From Bacillota bacterium (lineage in GTDB: Bacteria > Bacillota > Clostridia > Tissierellales > Tissierellaceae): 64,000 nt of DNA. Each line of letters begins with the position of its first letter. The first letter of the stretch is position 1. The stretch is from positions 1 through 64,000 of the forward strand of contig JAEWGC010000018.1 in NCBI GenBank assembly GCA_023388495.1. Direction: 5' to 3'. Position numbers and translations under genes: made by a program. The notes under the pieces were generated by a model. It was given only the letters and a program-made list of their open reading frames with translations, was not told the origin of the DNA and made no database searches. This document shows, one piece after another, positions 1 to 9,262 of this stretch.

Positions 1-155
1 TAAAATAAAATAGTTTTGGCAAGTATAAAACCAAGATTATAAAATTGTAATTTTTATCCAACCAATTAATTCTTGTCAGATTAGTGCATTAGATTTATTT
101 AAAGCACAAAATTAATTACACCCTCGATTTGCAGTATTATATTTGAAATACTTAA

Positions 156-1253
156 TCATTCAAAGGAAAAAATATGTAGGACTTTCTCTATGACTACATT
201 GTTACATTCCATTAAATTTATTATATAGGGTGCTACCTCTTTACCTTGTTCTCCGTGAATCTTTACCTTAGGTCTTGTATGAAACTCTGGATTTACATCA
301 TATACCACACCTTCTCTATTATCACTTAAATATATAAAGGTACCTTTAGGAAAAACATTTATAGCTTGTGAAAACATCTTAATTAAATCTATATCGAAAT
401 GAGTTCCACCTGATGCCAACAAATACTCCATAGCCTCATGTAAAGGAACTCCCCTTCTATATGGCCTATCTGAAGTTAAGGCATCAAAAACATCAGATAT
501 AGCAGCTATTTTACTAAATTTATGAATTTCATTACCTTTTAATTTTCTAGGATATCCTAAACCATCTTCCCTTTCATGGTGGCATAGAGAAATATTTCTT
601 GAAACAGCAGATAAATTTGTATGATCAGTTAAGAATTTATAACCTTTTTCAGTATGAGATTGTACAAATTTAAATTCCTCATCTGTAAACTTGCCTGGCT
701 TGTTAATTATTTCTATAGGTAAAAAGATCTTACCTATATCATGAAATACACACCCCATTGCTAATTTATTTATTTCACCCATACTAAATCCTGAATCCCT
801 AGCAATAACTGTGGATAACATCATCATATTTAGGCTATGGGTTAATGTATAATCGTCATAAACTGAAATGCTTGCTAAATTTTCCAATACATGTTTACTG
901 GACACTATATTATGTACTATCTCTTTTATTATCTCATCTATGTCTTTTACATTCTTTCTTATTTGCTTACTATCTATTTTCCCACTACTATTGGAACTTC
1001 TTATTATATTATTCAAATTCCCTTGAAGATTATGAATCCTGTTCATAACTTCTGGTTTTATAATCTCTTCTATATCCTCATTCGTATATTTATCCTTGAT
1101 ATGTATACTTAAATAACCACTTGCTTTTAGCTTATCAATAATATACTGATTAAGCTTAGACCCTTCCTTTAACAACATCCCACCTATATTATTGTATAAA
1201 GTCTTGCCTAGAATATCCCCTTCTCTAGCATATTCTATTGGAATTTTCCTCAC
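156..1253 (-). CDS. HD-GYP cyclic-di-GMP phosphodiesterase
   Basis: A 365-residue cytosolic protein of the HD-GYP family, which hydrolyses cyclic di-GMP. HDIGK lies at residues 171-175, a histidine pair at 225-226 and the defining GYP at 233-235, so the metal-binding and signature residues are present. Residues 1-110 form an N-terminal region with no receiver domain or membrane segment that I can see, and about 65 residues follow the catalytic core. The start is a GTG behind a purine-rich AGAGG/GAGG stretch. It is a single-gene unit with its own promoter (1311-1340), cut off from the cobalamin operon by the terminator at 1671-1702. A diguanylate cyclase that would make the substrate is encoded at 51912-53588. 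The family call is firm; the signal it senses is unknown. Confidence 0.92.
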   Translation of the reverse strand: MRKIPIEYAREGDILGKTLYNNIGGMLLKEGSKLNQYIIDKLKASGYLSIHIKDKYTNEDIEEIIKPEVMNRIHNLQGNLNNIIRSSNSSGKIDSKQIRKNVKDIDEIIKEIVHNIVSSKHVLENLASISVYDDYTLTHSLNMMMLSTVIARDSGFSMGEINKLAMGCVFHDIGKIFLPIEIINKPGKFTDEEFKFVQSHTEKGYKFLTDHTNLSAVSRNISLCHHEREDGLGYPRKLKGNEIHKFSKIAAISDVFDALTSDRPYRRGVPLHEAMEYLLASGGTHFDIDLIKMFSQAINVFPKGTFIYLSDNREGVVYDVNPEFHTRPKVKIHGEQGKEVAPYIINLMECNNVVIEKVLHIFSFE

Positions 1254-1310
1254 TACCTCACACCTCTAGTATCAAAACATATTTTAATTTTCCTAAAAAC
1301 TAATGTAGAA

Positions 1311-1340
1311 ATTGTAACATTCAATTAAAGTATTTGTCAA
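1311..1340 (-). promoter_or_regulatory. Sigma-A promoter of the HD-GYP gene
   Basis: On the minus strand a -35 box TTGACA (1335-1340) and a -10 box TACAAT (1311-1316) are separated by 18 bases. They sit about 60 bases before the GTG start of the HD-GYP gene. Confidence 0.6.
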
Positions 1341-1670
1341 GGAATTTGGAAGTATCTTGATTGCATATTTTATAAATGTTGTTTTAAGATCTTGGCTATA
1401 CCCAAAAACACAACTCTGTTTTATATATCAGATCCAATTTAAGCAATGTGCATTAGTTATCATCTTTTTCAATAACAATATATGCTTGACCTGAGTATAT
1501 ACTATCGCCCATGGCACATGCAGCTTAATTTATAACTATATTCATATATACATAACTTTATACTATCATAGAAATTGTTAGATTAACCCTTTATTACTCA
1601 ATTGTAATAATATTGTAAGTATTAGGACTCTCAGCTAACAATTATAATGTTATGTTCTATAATAAAAAAA
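1341..1670. other. Intergenic region, no gene recognised
   Basis: AT-rich DNA between the end of the cobalamin operon and the promoter of the HD-GYP gene. Only a 19-codon open stretch on the minus strand (1453-1512) is visible, with no Shine-Dalgarno site or family resemblance. It may be decayed coding DNA. No convincing RNA structure was seen. Confidence 0.4.
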
Positions 1671-1702
1671 CAGTCCTCCTATGTAATTACATTGAAGAAC
1701 TG
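1671..1702 (-). terminator. Terminator of the 24-gene cobalamin operon
   Basis: On the minus strand a 9-bp stem (CAGTTCTTC with GGAGGACTG, including G-U pairs) is topped by a palindromic ATGTAATTACAT and followed by seven T (1664-1670). It lies 12 bases after the cobC stop codon and closes the operon that begins at the riboswitch near 20380. Confidence 0.85.
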
Positions 1703-1714
1703 CTCTTATATACT

Positions 1715-2281
1715 CTATAAATAATTCAATTTCTTTATATATTTAAATCCATCATCTACTGATATTATATTTAAACTTCCATTATCTATTTTAAACTTAA
1801 AGAAGTATTCTGGGTTATCAAATATCCAGCATAAAGCTAAACGTATGATGCAGTCATGGCACACCAATAGAATGTTTTCTTTGTCTCTGGATATCTCTTC
1901 TAAAAATTCCACAACTCTATTGTATACATCTAATAAGCTTTCTCCCTGAGGAATTATATACTTTTGTGTATCCTCTAGCCAAGATTTAGTTTCAATAGGA
2001 TAAATCTCTGATATTTCCTCAAAGGTTCTTCCAGTGAAGATTCCAAAGTTAATCTCTCTGATTCTTTCTTCCTCTACTCCTTCTAAATCTAAGTTTTCCA
2101 ATGTTTCTACAGTTCTAGTAAGTGGACTGTAATATACCTTATCATAGTTAAAGTTTTGTAATATCTCCTTAGTTCTCTTTATCTGCTCTATACCCTTCTC
2201 TGTAAGTCTAGTATCGTCTCTACTAAAAATCCTTTGTATATTATCTTCTGATTCTCCATGACGTATCATAATTATATCCAT
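1715..2281 (-). CDS. cobC: Alpha-ribazole phosphatase, histidine phosphatase family
   Basis: A 188-residue histidine phosphatase that would remove the 5'-phosphate from alpha-ribazole phosphate (or from adenosylcobalamin phosphate) late in nucleotide-loop assembly. The phosphohistidine motif RHGE lies at residues 7-10, LTEKG follows near 25, and a second histidine in VCHD is near residue 142. The ATG at 2281 is preferred over an upstream in-frame TTG at 2296 because GGGGTG lies seven bases before the ATG. The reading frame overlaps the end of cobS, and this is the last gene of the operon. The motifs give the family; the substrate follows from the neighbours cobS, cobU and cobT. Confidence 0.88.
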   Translation of the reverse strand: MDIIMIRHGESEDNIQRIFSRDDTRLTEKGIEQIKRTKEILQNFNYDKVYYSPLTRTVETLENLDLEGVEEERIREINFGIFTGRTFEEISEIYPIETKSWLEDTQKYIIPQGESLLDVYNRVVEFLEEISRDKENILLVCHDCIIRLALCWIFDNPEYFFKFKIDNGSLNIISVDDGFKYIKKLNYL

Positions 2282-3006
2282 AACATCACACCCCAAAAAC
2301 TAAAGAGAGAAATAGCTTCTCCCAATTCTATAATTGCACCATATACATCTCCTGTTAATCCATCTATTTTTTTATAGGATACATAGGATATATATTCTCC
2401 TGCTAAAAATGTAATCAATAATGGAATAAAATATCTTATATCTAATACAGTCAAAATAACTACATAAATAATTCCAGATACAATCATCAAACTCTTAGGA
2501 TTGCTTTTATGAAATAAATCTCCTAATCCTCCAGGCCTTGCATTCTTTTTATAAGATATTATACGACTTAATACCATTCTACTATTAGCAAAGGATAATG
2601 TTATGGCTAGTGGTAGGTTCTCTATACTCCCAATCAATATAAATTTTAAAAAAATTAATAGGATTAAACTAAGAACTCCAAAGGCCCCAATTCTGCTATC
2701 TTTCATTATTTCTAAAGTTCTTTCCTTATCTCTATTGGATAAGAATCCATCAAATGTATCGGAAAGTCCGTCTAAATGTAGTCCACCTGTTAGTATTATT
2801 GTAATTAACAATGTTAAAAATGATGCTAATTGATTATTATAAGGTGATAATACATAATATACTAGGCCTCCAATAGCTCCTATTATAGCTCCAACTAAGG
2901 GTAAGAAAAAAATACTCCATCTAATATTCTTTTCATTAAAATCTACATTTATATTAATAGGGATTCTTGTGAAGAATTGAAGGGAAAGTATAAGCCCCTT
3001 TATCAT
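2272..3006 (-). CDS. cobS: Adenosylcobinamide-GDP ribazoletransferase (cobalamin synthase)
   Basis: A 244-residue integral membrane protein that joins adenosylcobinamide-GDP with alpha-ribazole (phosphate) to give adenosylcobalamin (phosphate). It begins with the family pattern LQFFTRIPI at residues 9-17, has several hydrophobic spans, and carries the conserved loop GLHLDGLSDTFDG near residues 76-88, whose acidic residues bind metal. Length matches the family (about 250). Its ATG overlaps the cobU stop and its end overlaps cobC, pointing to translational coupling of the three loop-assembly genes. Confidence 0.93.
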   Translation of the reverse strand: MIKGLILSLQFFTRIPININVDFNEKNIRWSIFFLPLVGAIIGAIGGLVYYVLSPYNNQLASFLTLLITIILTGGLHLDGLSDTFDGFLSNRDKERTLEIMKDSRIGAFGVLSLILLIFLKFILIGSIENLPLAITLSFANSRMVLSRIISYKKNARPGGLGDLFHKSNPKSLMIVSGIIYVVILTVLDIRYFIPLLITFLAGEYISYVSYKKIDGLTGDVYGAIIELGEAISLFSFWGVMLWI

Positions 3007-3539
3007 TTAATCTTCACTGGTATGCCACAACATACCAAATAAACCTCATCTGCTAATAAAGCTATTCTTTGGTTTACCCTTCCTTGAATATCTCTGAAGA
3101 CTCTTGATACATGGTGTTCAGGAACTATAGAATCCCCTACCTCATTTGTTACTAATATCAAATTATAGTCTCTAATTCTAATCTCATTGATTAGATCTTC
3201 TATCTCTTTAATTACTGTGTTTTCTATTTCTCTTTGCAACTCATAATCTATATATTCTATATCCTTTGATATATCAAACATTATATTAGATGTAAGAACT
3301 GTGATGCAATCTAGAAGATAATTCTTTTCTTCACCTATTCCATCTCTTAGATTATAATTTCCTTCATAAGTTCGCCACTCACTTGGTCTAGATTCCCTAT
3401 GAAGCTTTACTCTTTCTTCCATTTCTCCATCCATTACTTTAGATGTAGCCATGTAAACTACATCTAAAGTATCCTTATATAGACATTCTGCAAATCTACT
3501 TTTTCCAGATCGGGCTCCGCCTGTGACTAATGTAATCAT
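3003..3539 (-). CDS. cobU: Adenosylcobinamide kinase / guanylyltransferase
   Basis: A 178-residue bifunctional enzyme that phosphorylates adenosylcobinamide and transfers GMP to it. The P-loop GGARSGKS is at residues 7-14. His47, in the stretch HRESRPSEWR, corresponds to the histidine that carries GMP in characterised CobU proteins. Length is typical (about 180). It lies between cobT and cobS, overlapping cobS by four bases. Confidence 0.94.
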   Translation of the reverse strand: MITLVTGGARSGKSRFAECLYKDTLDVVYMATSKVMDGEMEERVKLHRESRPSEWRTYEGNYNLRDGIGEEKNYLLDCITVLTSNIMFDISKDIEYIDYELQREIENTVIKEIEDLINEIRIRDYNLILVTNEVGDSIVPEHHVSRVFRDIQGRVNQRIALLADEVYLVCCGIPVKIK

Positions 3540-3553
3540 CTTTTCACCTTCAT

Positions 3554-4627
3554 CTATTCTTCTCTAATATCTACTAAGGTTGAACTGCTTAATGCTACTT
3601 CTTCAAATGTTCCCATATGCTCCAATGTATACATTCCTGCTTCTATGATATGAAATGCCAATGGACATCCAGTTCCTTCTCCTAATCTCATTCCTAGATT
3701 CAACATAGGCTTTAATTGTAGTTCATCCATTACATATTTTGCCCCTGGTTCTCCAGACAAATGAGAAGGGATTATATATTCCTTAACTAATGGATTCAAT
3801 TTAATAGCACATAGAGCTGCTGCTCCTGATATAAATCCATCTACTACTATAGGCTTTTTGTTTTTGGCTGCTGACAAGAACAGTCCACACATTCCACCTA
3901 TATCGAACCCACCTACTTTTGCTATTACATCAATAGGATCTTCTTTATTTGGTTTATTTATTTCTATTCCTTTTCTTATTACATCTTTCTTATCTGAGTG
4001 CTGCTCCTCTGTAAGGCCTGCCCCTTTTCCACAGGTTATATCTACATCTAAATCAGTTAAAGCTGATAGAACTGCTGCTGAAGTAGTAGTATTGCCTATA
4101 CCAACTTCTCCAGTACCTAAAATATCATACCCTTCACTATAGAGTTTATCCCCTATTTCTATACCTATTTCTATAGCTTTAACTGCTTCCTCATAGGTCA
4201 TTGCTGGTCCTTTTACAAAGTTTTTAGTTCCATTTGCAATTTTTCTATTTATTATCTGTGGATCATTTATTTCTCCTATTACCCCTATATCCACAGTAAC
4301 TATGTCAGTATTTGCAAATTTCCCTAAAGTTGCAACTCCTGTTAGCCCCTTAGGCATACTCTCTGTTAATACCTTAGTGAAAATTTGGGGTGCTGAACTT
4401 ACTCCTTCATCAGCTACTCCATTGTCAGCACACATTACTACAATTGCTCTTTTATCGATTTTATTAATCACTTTTCCAGTCATACCAGCTATTTTTATAG
4501 TAGCTTCCTCTAAGGTTCCTAAGCTACCCATGGGCTTTACCAACCCATCCCATTTATCTCTTGCTAACTTTTTTGCTTCTTCATTTGGAGCTGTTATTAA
4601 ACTAATAGTATTTTTAAGTAATTCCAT
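3554..4627 (-). CDS. cobT: Nicotinate-nucleotide:DMB phosphoribosyltransferase
   Basis: A 357-residue enzyme that makes alpha-ribazole phosphate by moving phosphoribose from nicotinate mononucleotide onto the lower-ligand base. It has the family blocks CADNGVADEGVSSAP (near 66-80), GTGEVGIGNTTTS (near 171-183) and GEGTG with Glu317, the position of the catalytic glutamate in the Salmonella enzyme. The natural base in this organism cannot be read from sequence. No dimethylbenzimidazole synthesis gene is seen in the window. Confidence 0.95.
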   Translation of the reverse strand: MELLKNTISLITAPNEEAKKLARDKWDGLVKPMGSLGTLEEATIKIAGMTGKVINKIDKRAIVVMCADNGVADEGVSSAPQIFTKVLTESMPKGLTGVATLGKFANTDIVTVDIGVIGEINDPQIINRKIANGTKNFVKGPAMTYEEAVKAIEIGIEIGDKLYSEGYDILGTGEVGIGNTTTSAAVLSALTDLDVDITCGKGAGLTEEQHSDKKDVIRKGIEINKPNKEDPIDVIAKVGGFDIGGMCGLFLSAAKNKKPIVVDGFISGAAALCAIKLNPLVKEYIIPSHLSGEPGAKYVMDELQLKPMLNLGMRLGEGTGCPLAFHIIEAGMYTLEHMGTFEEVALSSSTLVDIREE

Positions 4628-4644
4628 ATTTATCCCACCTTGTA

Positions 4645-4899
4645 TTATTTATTTCTCTTAAGATTATTTCGCTCGATTAATTTATTGTTTATATGGTCAT
4701 AACCATTTGGTCTATGTGGTATAAGGCAATTTGAACAATCCTTAATACCATAGTTCTCTATATGATTTCCACCACATTCCTCTAACAAATATAGTGGACA
4801 ATAGCAAAACATACAATTAAATTCTTCATCGTTTTCTACCCTATGACATGGAAAATAGTCACAAGCCGTATTTCTATAAAATCTATATGAATTTTCCAT
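4645..4899 (-). CDS. Small Cys-rich protein of cobalamin operons (PF04071-like)
   Basis: An 84-residue protein with eight cysteines at about residues 13, 18, 29, 32, 34, 42, 55 and 58, in an arrangement (CDYFPCH, NCMFCYCPLY) that I recognise as the cysteine-rich small domain family, probably metal-binding. It fills the gap between cbiJ and cobT with one base to spare on the cbiJ side, so it is translated as part of the operon. Its function is not established. Its position in the operon suggests a role in corrinoid or cobalt handling, but that is inference. Confidence 0.75.
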   Translation of the reverse strand: MENSYRFYRNTACDYFPCHRVENDEEFNCMFCYCPLYLLEECGGNHIENYGIKDCSNCLIPHRPNGYDHINNKLIERNNLKRNK

Positions 4900-5643
4900 T
4901 TATTTTCCCTCCCTATCTTTTTCTCTGATTATTTTCTCAACTAAATCTAAATCCTTAATTCCATTTTCCTCTTCTCTACCTATTACTATTGGGATTATGC
5001 CTAATTCTTCACAGGCTTGTAATTTCTCCAGAGTGCCACCCTTATGTCCACTATCCTTCATTATGCAATATTTAGGATTATATTCTTCAAGCATAGCCTT
5101 ATTATATTCTTTAGAAAATGGCCCTAATACTGCTACTATATCCTTCATATGAACATTGTATCTTTTACACTCCTTTATGCTTTCCATGGCTGGCAGTATT
5201 CTATAAATAAATCTATTCTCGCCTCGTACTTTTTCAAAATCACCAATATTTTTAGACCCCGTTGTGAAAAATACTGTTCCTGAAATCCTTGATAAATAAT
5301 CATAGGCTTCTTCATAGCTCTTTAAATAAATAGCATTTGTTTTTAATTCTATCTTGTCCCTCATATATCTAATATAATATATTTCTAAATCCTTTGCCAC
5401 TTGTTTTGCATTTTCTGATACTATTTTAGCATAGGGATGGGTTAAATCCACTATTAGAGATATCTTATTTTCTTCACAGAATCTAACCATTTCCTCATAA
5501 CTCATCCTGCCTATTAATAGCCTGTCACTATCAATAAATTCTTTTCCTCCATCTGTAGCTATGGTAACAATATAGCTGTTTAAATCCTTTATTCTATCTA
5601 CTATTTCCCTAGCCTCACTAGTACCACCTATTATCCAAATCAT
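4900..5643 (-). CDS. cbiJ: Cobalt-precorrin-6A reductase
   Basis: A 247-residue NAD(P)H-dependent reductase that reduces a double bond of the cobalt-precorrin-6A ring. It begins with the nucleotide-binding pattern WIIGGTSEAREI (residues 3-14), and DLTHPYA (near 66-72) and GPFSKEYN (near 173-180) match the family. Its start overlaps the last bases of cbiH. Confidence 0.92.
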   Translation of the reverse strand: MIWIIGGTSEAREIVDRIKDLNSYIVTIATDGGKEFIDSDRLLIGRMSYEEMVRFCEENKISLIVDLTHPYAKIVSENAKQVAKDLEIYYIRYMRDKIELKTNAIYLKSYEEAYDYLSRISGTVFFTTGSKNIGDFEKVRGENRFIYRILPAMESIKECKRYNVHMKDIVAVLGPFSKEYNKAMLEEYNPKYCIMKDSGHKGGTLEKLQACEELGIIPIVIGREEENGIKDLDLVEKIIREKDREGK

Positions 5644-6362
5644 TTTATATTATATCCTCTCGGAGTAATGATCTTATTATTTTTTATATAGGAATTAGAG
5701 TTTCCTATTATAAGTACTGACAGCATGTCCACCTTTTCATAGTCTATATTATCTAAGGTTGTTATAGTTATTTCTCTACCTTCTCTACCTGAGTTTTTGA
5801 CTATACCTACGGGTGTTTCTCTTTCCCTATGACCTAAAATTATATTTACTGCTTTTTGTAGATGCTCTTTTCTTCCCTTTGACTTTGGATTATATATGGC
5901 AATGACAAAATCTGCCTCTGATGCTTTTTCTAGTCTATTTTCTATTACTTCCCAAGGAGTAAGCAAATCTGATAAAGATATAGAAGCATAATCATGCATA
6001 ATTGGAGAACCTAGCTCCGCTGCTGCTGAGAATGCTGCTGTCACTCCTGGTATTACCTCAACCTCTATATCTTCTGCTAATTCCAATATTGGTCCAGCCA
6101 TTCCATAAAGCCCTGCATCTCCTGTACTTATAATTGATGTATTTTTTCCACTTCTGACAGCTTCTATGGCTACCTTGCATCTTTCTATTTCACCCTTCAT
6201 TCCTGTAGAAAATAAATCCTTACCCTCCACTAAGTCTCCAAGATATTCTATATATGGTGTATATCCTACTATTAAATCACTATCCTTAATTACCTCTACT
6301 GCTTTATATGTCATATGCTCTCTTCCACCTGGTCCTATTCCTACTACATATAATTTAGCCAT
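5640..6362 (-). CDS. cbiH: Cobalt-precorrin-3B C17-methyltransferase
   Basis: A 240-residue SAM-dependent methyltransferase that methylates C17 and drives ring contraction. The N-terminal glycine loop GIGPGG and later GDAGLYGMAGP (near residue 80-90 of the mature start) are those of the family. The open frame reaches 6398, but the ATG at 6362 has a strong AAGGAGATG just upstream, inside the end of cbiG, and places the start at the usual MAKLYVVG position. It belongs to the chain cbiF-cbiG-cbiH-cbiJ of coupled genes. Confidence 0.93.
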   Translation of the reverse strand: MAKLYVVGIGPGGREHMTYKAVEVIKDSDLIVGYTPYIEYLGDLVEGKDLFSTGMKGEIERCKVAIEAVRSGKNTSIISTGDAGLYGMAGPILELAEDIEVEVIPGVTAAFSAAAELGSPIMHDYASISLSDLLTPWEVIENRLEKASEADFVIAIYNPKSKGRKEHLQKAVNIILGHRERETPVGIVKNSGREGREITITTLDNIDYEKVDMLSVLIIGNSNSYIKNNKIITPRGYNIK

Positions 6363-7380
6363 TTTCCATCTCCTTCGATATTGATATTGTGATTCCATTA
6401 TATTTTGATTTACTTGTGATTAATTCTCCTCCAAGTAAGTATGCACAGGGCTCTGATACAGAATAAACTCCTATAGTATCTTTAACAAATTGGGATTTAT
6501 GAAATTTATCCTCTACTTCTTTTATTTCATCTATAGTAAATATCTTCATTGGACAATTAAAATACTCTGCTGCGTCTATAATTCCTTTTTCATCCTTTTT
6601 TACTTCAACTGTACCAATAGCTTTTATACTCTTATTAGATATATTTACTTCCTTAAGGACTTTTTCTATAGCCTCTATAATTCGTGTTCCCTCTATTCCT
6701 TTTCTACATCCTACACCAATATTAATATTCCTTGGTCTAAGATATGTTATTGGAATATCTATATTCTGTAGATTTAAATCTTGTGAACTCACTATAATTA
6801 TCCCTTCTATATTAGAATGTATAAAATTTAAATCTTCTAGGATTATAAGATTTGGATAGTCTATTACCGTATCATCCTCCGAATAAAATCCTATTATTTT
6901 TTGGTTCACCATCATTGCTGTTATCTTTGTTATTGATTTCATATCTTCTATATAATAGTTGTTTTTTTGAGCAAATAAATCAACAGCTTCTATATTTCTA
7001 TTATCTGAAGCCGTAGTAATAACTGAAATTGCATTTATCTTTTTTCCGATCCATCCTGCTAACTCATTGGCTCCACCTAAATGTCCTGACAATAAGGATA
7101 TAGAAAATCTTCCACAATCATCTATGACTACAACAGCCGGGTCTATTGTTTTATCTCTTATATATGGATTTATCATCCTTATGGCTATTCCAGTAGATGA
7201 AATAAATACAAATCCATCATATTCTATCCAAGCATAATTTAGTAAGTTTTTTATTCCACCTTCTACTTCTCCATTAAAGTAATGATGAATTACATATGAT
7301 TTACTTTCCTTGCCTATTTTTTTTAGTTTATCACCTAGTTCTTTACCTTTCTCAGTAAATGATAAACAGGCTATTCTCAT
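6355..7380 (-). CDS. cbiG: Cobalt-precorrin-5A hydrolase
   Basis: A 341-residue enzyme that opens the delta-lactone of cobalt-precorrin-5A and releases acetaldehyde, a step specific to the anaerobic pathway. SLLSGHLGGANELA (near residue 94-107) and the C-terminal GVGCRKG (near 223-229) are the recognisable family blocks. It overlaps cbiF upstream and ends inside the Shine-Dalgarno region of cbiH. Confidence 0.93.
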   Translation of the reverse strand: MRIACLSFTEKGKELGDKLKKIGKESKSYVIHHYFNGEVEGGIKNLLNYAWIEYDGFVFISSTGIAIRMINPYIRDKTIDPAVVVIDDCGRFSISLLSGHLGGANELAGWIGKKINAISVITTASDNRNIEAVDLFAQKNNYYIEDMKSITKITAMMVNQKIIGFYSEDDTVIDYPNLIILEDLNFIHSNIEGIIIVSSQDLNLQNIDIPITYLRPRNINIGVGCRKGIEGTRIIEAIEKVLKEVNISNKSIKAIGTVEVKKDEKGIIDAAEYFNCPMKIFTIDEIKEVEDKFHKSQFVKDTIGVYSVSEPCAYLLGGELITSKSKYNGITISISKEMENG

Positions 7381-8132
7381 TTCGATGCGCTCCTAAATTT
7401 ATGTGTGAAGCTTGGGTCATATAGCTTTGATCTTCCATATTCGCCTTCTATAAAGTTCCCCACTAAGATTTGAGCCATTTTATTGATATTTTCTTGTTTT
7501 ACCTTTTCTTCAATATCTTTAAGCGTCCCAAATATCACTTTTTCATCTTCCCATGTAGCCTTATATACTATAGCTACTGGTATATCATCCCTTCCATAGC
7601 CTTTTACCAATTTTTCTACTACTCTATCAATTTCTTGTACAGATAAAAATATTGCCATTGAAGCTTTATGTTTAGCTAAAGACTCTAAGTCTTCCTCCTC
7701 TGGTACTGGAGTACGCCCTTCTATTCTAGTCAATATTATTGTTTGACTAACATCTGGAAGTGTAAACTCTTTTTTAATAGAAGCACAAGCTGCTGTAAAA
7801 GAGCTAACCCCTGGTACTACCTCATAGGATATACCCTTCTCATCTAACAAATCCATTTGCTCTCTTATTGCTCCATATATGGTAGGGTCTCCTGTGTGCA
7901 ATCTAACTACCTTTAAATTATCTTTTACTGATTTTTCTATTATCTCAACTACTTCTTCTAATGTCATTGAAGCTGAATTATACAGCTCAGCTTCCCCTTT
8001 ACAAAACTTTAAATGCTCCTTAGACACTAAAGAGCCTGCATATATGACTACATCAGCCTCTTCCAATAATCTTCTTCCTTTAATTGTTATTAAATCCACA
8101 TTTCCTGGTCCTGCCCCTACAAAGCTAATCAT
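7377..8132 (-). CDS. cbiF: Cobalt-precorrin-4 C11-methyltransferase
   Basis: A 251-residue SAM-dependent methyltransferase of the tetrapyrrole family. It begins MISFVGAGPGNVDLIT and has HTGDPTIYGAIREQM (near residue 79-93), which separates C11-methyltransferases from their paralogues. It overlaps cbiT at the start and cbiG at the end. Confidence 0.94.
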   Translation of the reverse strand: MISFVGAGPGNVDLITIKGRRLLEEADVVIYAGSLVSKEHLKFCKGEAELYNSASMTLEEVVEIIEKSVKDNLKVVRLHTGDPTIYGAIREQMDLLDEKGISYEVVPGVSSFTAACASIKKEFTLPDVSQTIILTRIEGRTPVPEEEDLESLAKHKASMAIFLSVQEIDRVVEKLVKGYGRDDIPVAIVYKATWEDEKVIFGTLKDIEEKVKQENINKMAQILVGNFIEGEYGRSKLYDPSFTHKFRSASK

Positions 8133-8679
8133 TTTTCTTCACTCCTCTTACTATAAATATAGGATTCTGCCCCTTTAATAGTCCAACCTTATCCATGGAG
8201 GATACTTGTATTAATTGTACTTCAATATCTTTATAGTTATATTTATTTAATAACTCGCTGAACTGATTTAAGTTCTTTAAAGTTATAAAGTTTCCACATA
8301 ATATACCATTATTATCTAGGTTGTTTTCTAAATATAAAAAAATCTCCTCTAGCTTGCCACCAGAGCCTCCTATAAAGCATTTATTAAATTTCTCTACGGG
8401 AAGGTTATCTGGAGCTTGTCCATGGATTATATTAATTTCTAGATTAAATTTTTCACTATTTCTTCTTATTAGTTCAACGCCTTCTTCTTCTCTTTCTATG
8501 GCCCATACCTTAGCACCATGAAGAGCGGCTTCTATAGATATAGATCCTGTACCTGCTCCTATATCTAATAGTCTATCTTCTTTTCCTATTGCTAAATATC
8601 CTACTGTAAGTATTCTAATATTAAATTTAGTCATAGGGATATTTCCTCTTATGAATTCTTCATCTCTAATCCATTTCAT
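8125..8679 (-). CDS. cbiT: Cobalt-precorrin-6B C15-methyltransferase (decarboxylating)
   Basis: A 184-residue class I SAM methyltransferase that methylates C15 and decarboxylates the C12 acetate chain. The SAM loop DIGAGTGSISIEAA lies near residue 38-51. The ATG at 8679 is chosen over a TTG two codons upstream; both share a GGTGG stretch, so the start is not fully settled. It is a separate protein from CbiE, as usual in the anaerobic pathway, and its 5' end lies inside cbiE. Confidence 0.92.
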   Translation of the reverse strand: MKWIRDEEFIRGNIPMTKFNIRILTVGYLAIGKEDRLLDIGAGTGSISIEAALHGAKVWAIEREEEGVELIRRNSEKFNLEINIIHGQAPDNLPVEKFNKCFIGGSGGKLEEIFLYLENNLDNNGILCGNFITLKNLNQFSELLNKYNYKDIEVQLIQVSSMDKVGLLKGQNPIFIVRGVKKND

Positions 8680-9262
8680 TTTCAACTACCACCACTCCAA
8701 GGGGAGAAATATCTTCTATTTCCTCTCCAATATTTTTAATGATTACCTTTTCATCATCATAGGACAGATTAAACCCTGCATAAATCTTTCCTTTAATATT
8801 TAATTCATACAATCTCTTAGATATTTTATTAGGTGTATTGTCCTTATCTATTAGCAGTATACTAAGTTTATATGATCTAATTTTTTCTAGATTTTCCTCT
8901 CTTCCATGAAGTGATAAAAAGTTTGCATTCTGCCATGACTTCTGAAGCTTTCCCATCATATATTGAAACGAAGATAATCCAGGTAGTACTTCTTTTATTT
9001 CTAAGCCCTTTTTCTTCAGAAAATCAACTATACCAAAAAAGTTTGGATCTCCTGAAGCAAGTAAAAGTATTTCTTTCTCTTCATCTATATAACTTAGTAT
9101 TTCGTCTACTCTATTTACTTCTATAATGTCTTCTCTAATAACCTTGAGAGAATTTGCTACCCTACCAAAGGCTAAAATATGCTTTGCCTTTTCTATTTGC
9201 ATCTTAACATCGCAAGTTAAATATTTGGGATTTCCCGGCCCTATGCCTGCTACAATTAACAT
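8666..9262 (-). CDS. cbiE: Cobalt-precorrin-7 C5-methyltransferase
   Basis: A 198-residue SAM-dependent methyltransferase of the tetrapyrrole type, beginning MLIVAGIGPGNPKYLT with LLASGDPNFFGI near residue 67-78. It methylates C5. It sits directly before cbiT and overlaps cbiD by a few bases. Confidence 0.93.
   Translation of the reverse strand: MLIVAGIGPGNPKYLTCDVKMQIEKAKHILAFGRVANSLKVIREDIIEVNRVDEILSYIDEEKEILLLASGDPNFFGIVDFLKKKGLEIKEVLPGLSSFQYMMGKLQKSWQNANFLSLHGREENLEKIRSYKLSILLIDKDNTPNKISKRLYELNIKGKIYAGFNLSYDDEKVIIKNIGEEIEDISPLGVVVVENEMD

Noticed and set aside
1453..1512. A 19-codon minus-strand peptide in the gap after the cobalamin operon
   Set aside because: No ribosome-binding site, no family resemblance and too short to judge.
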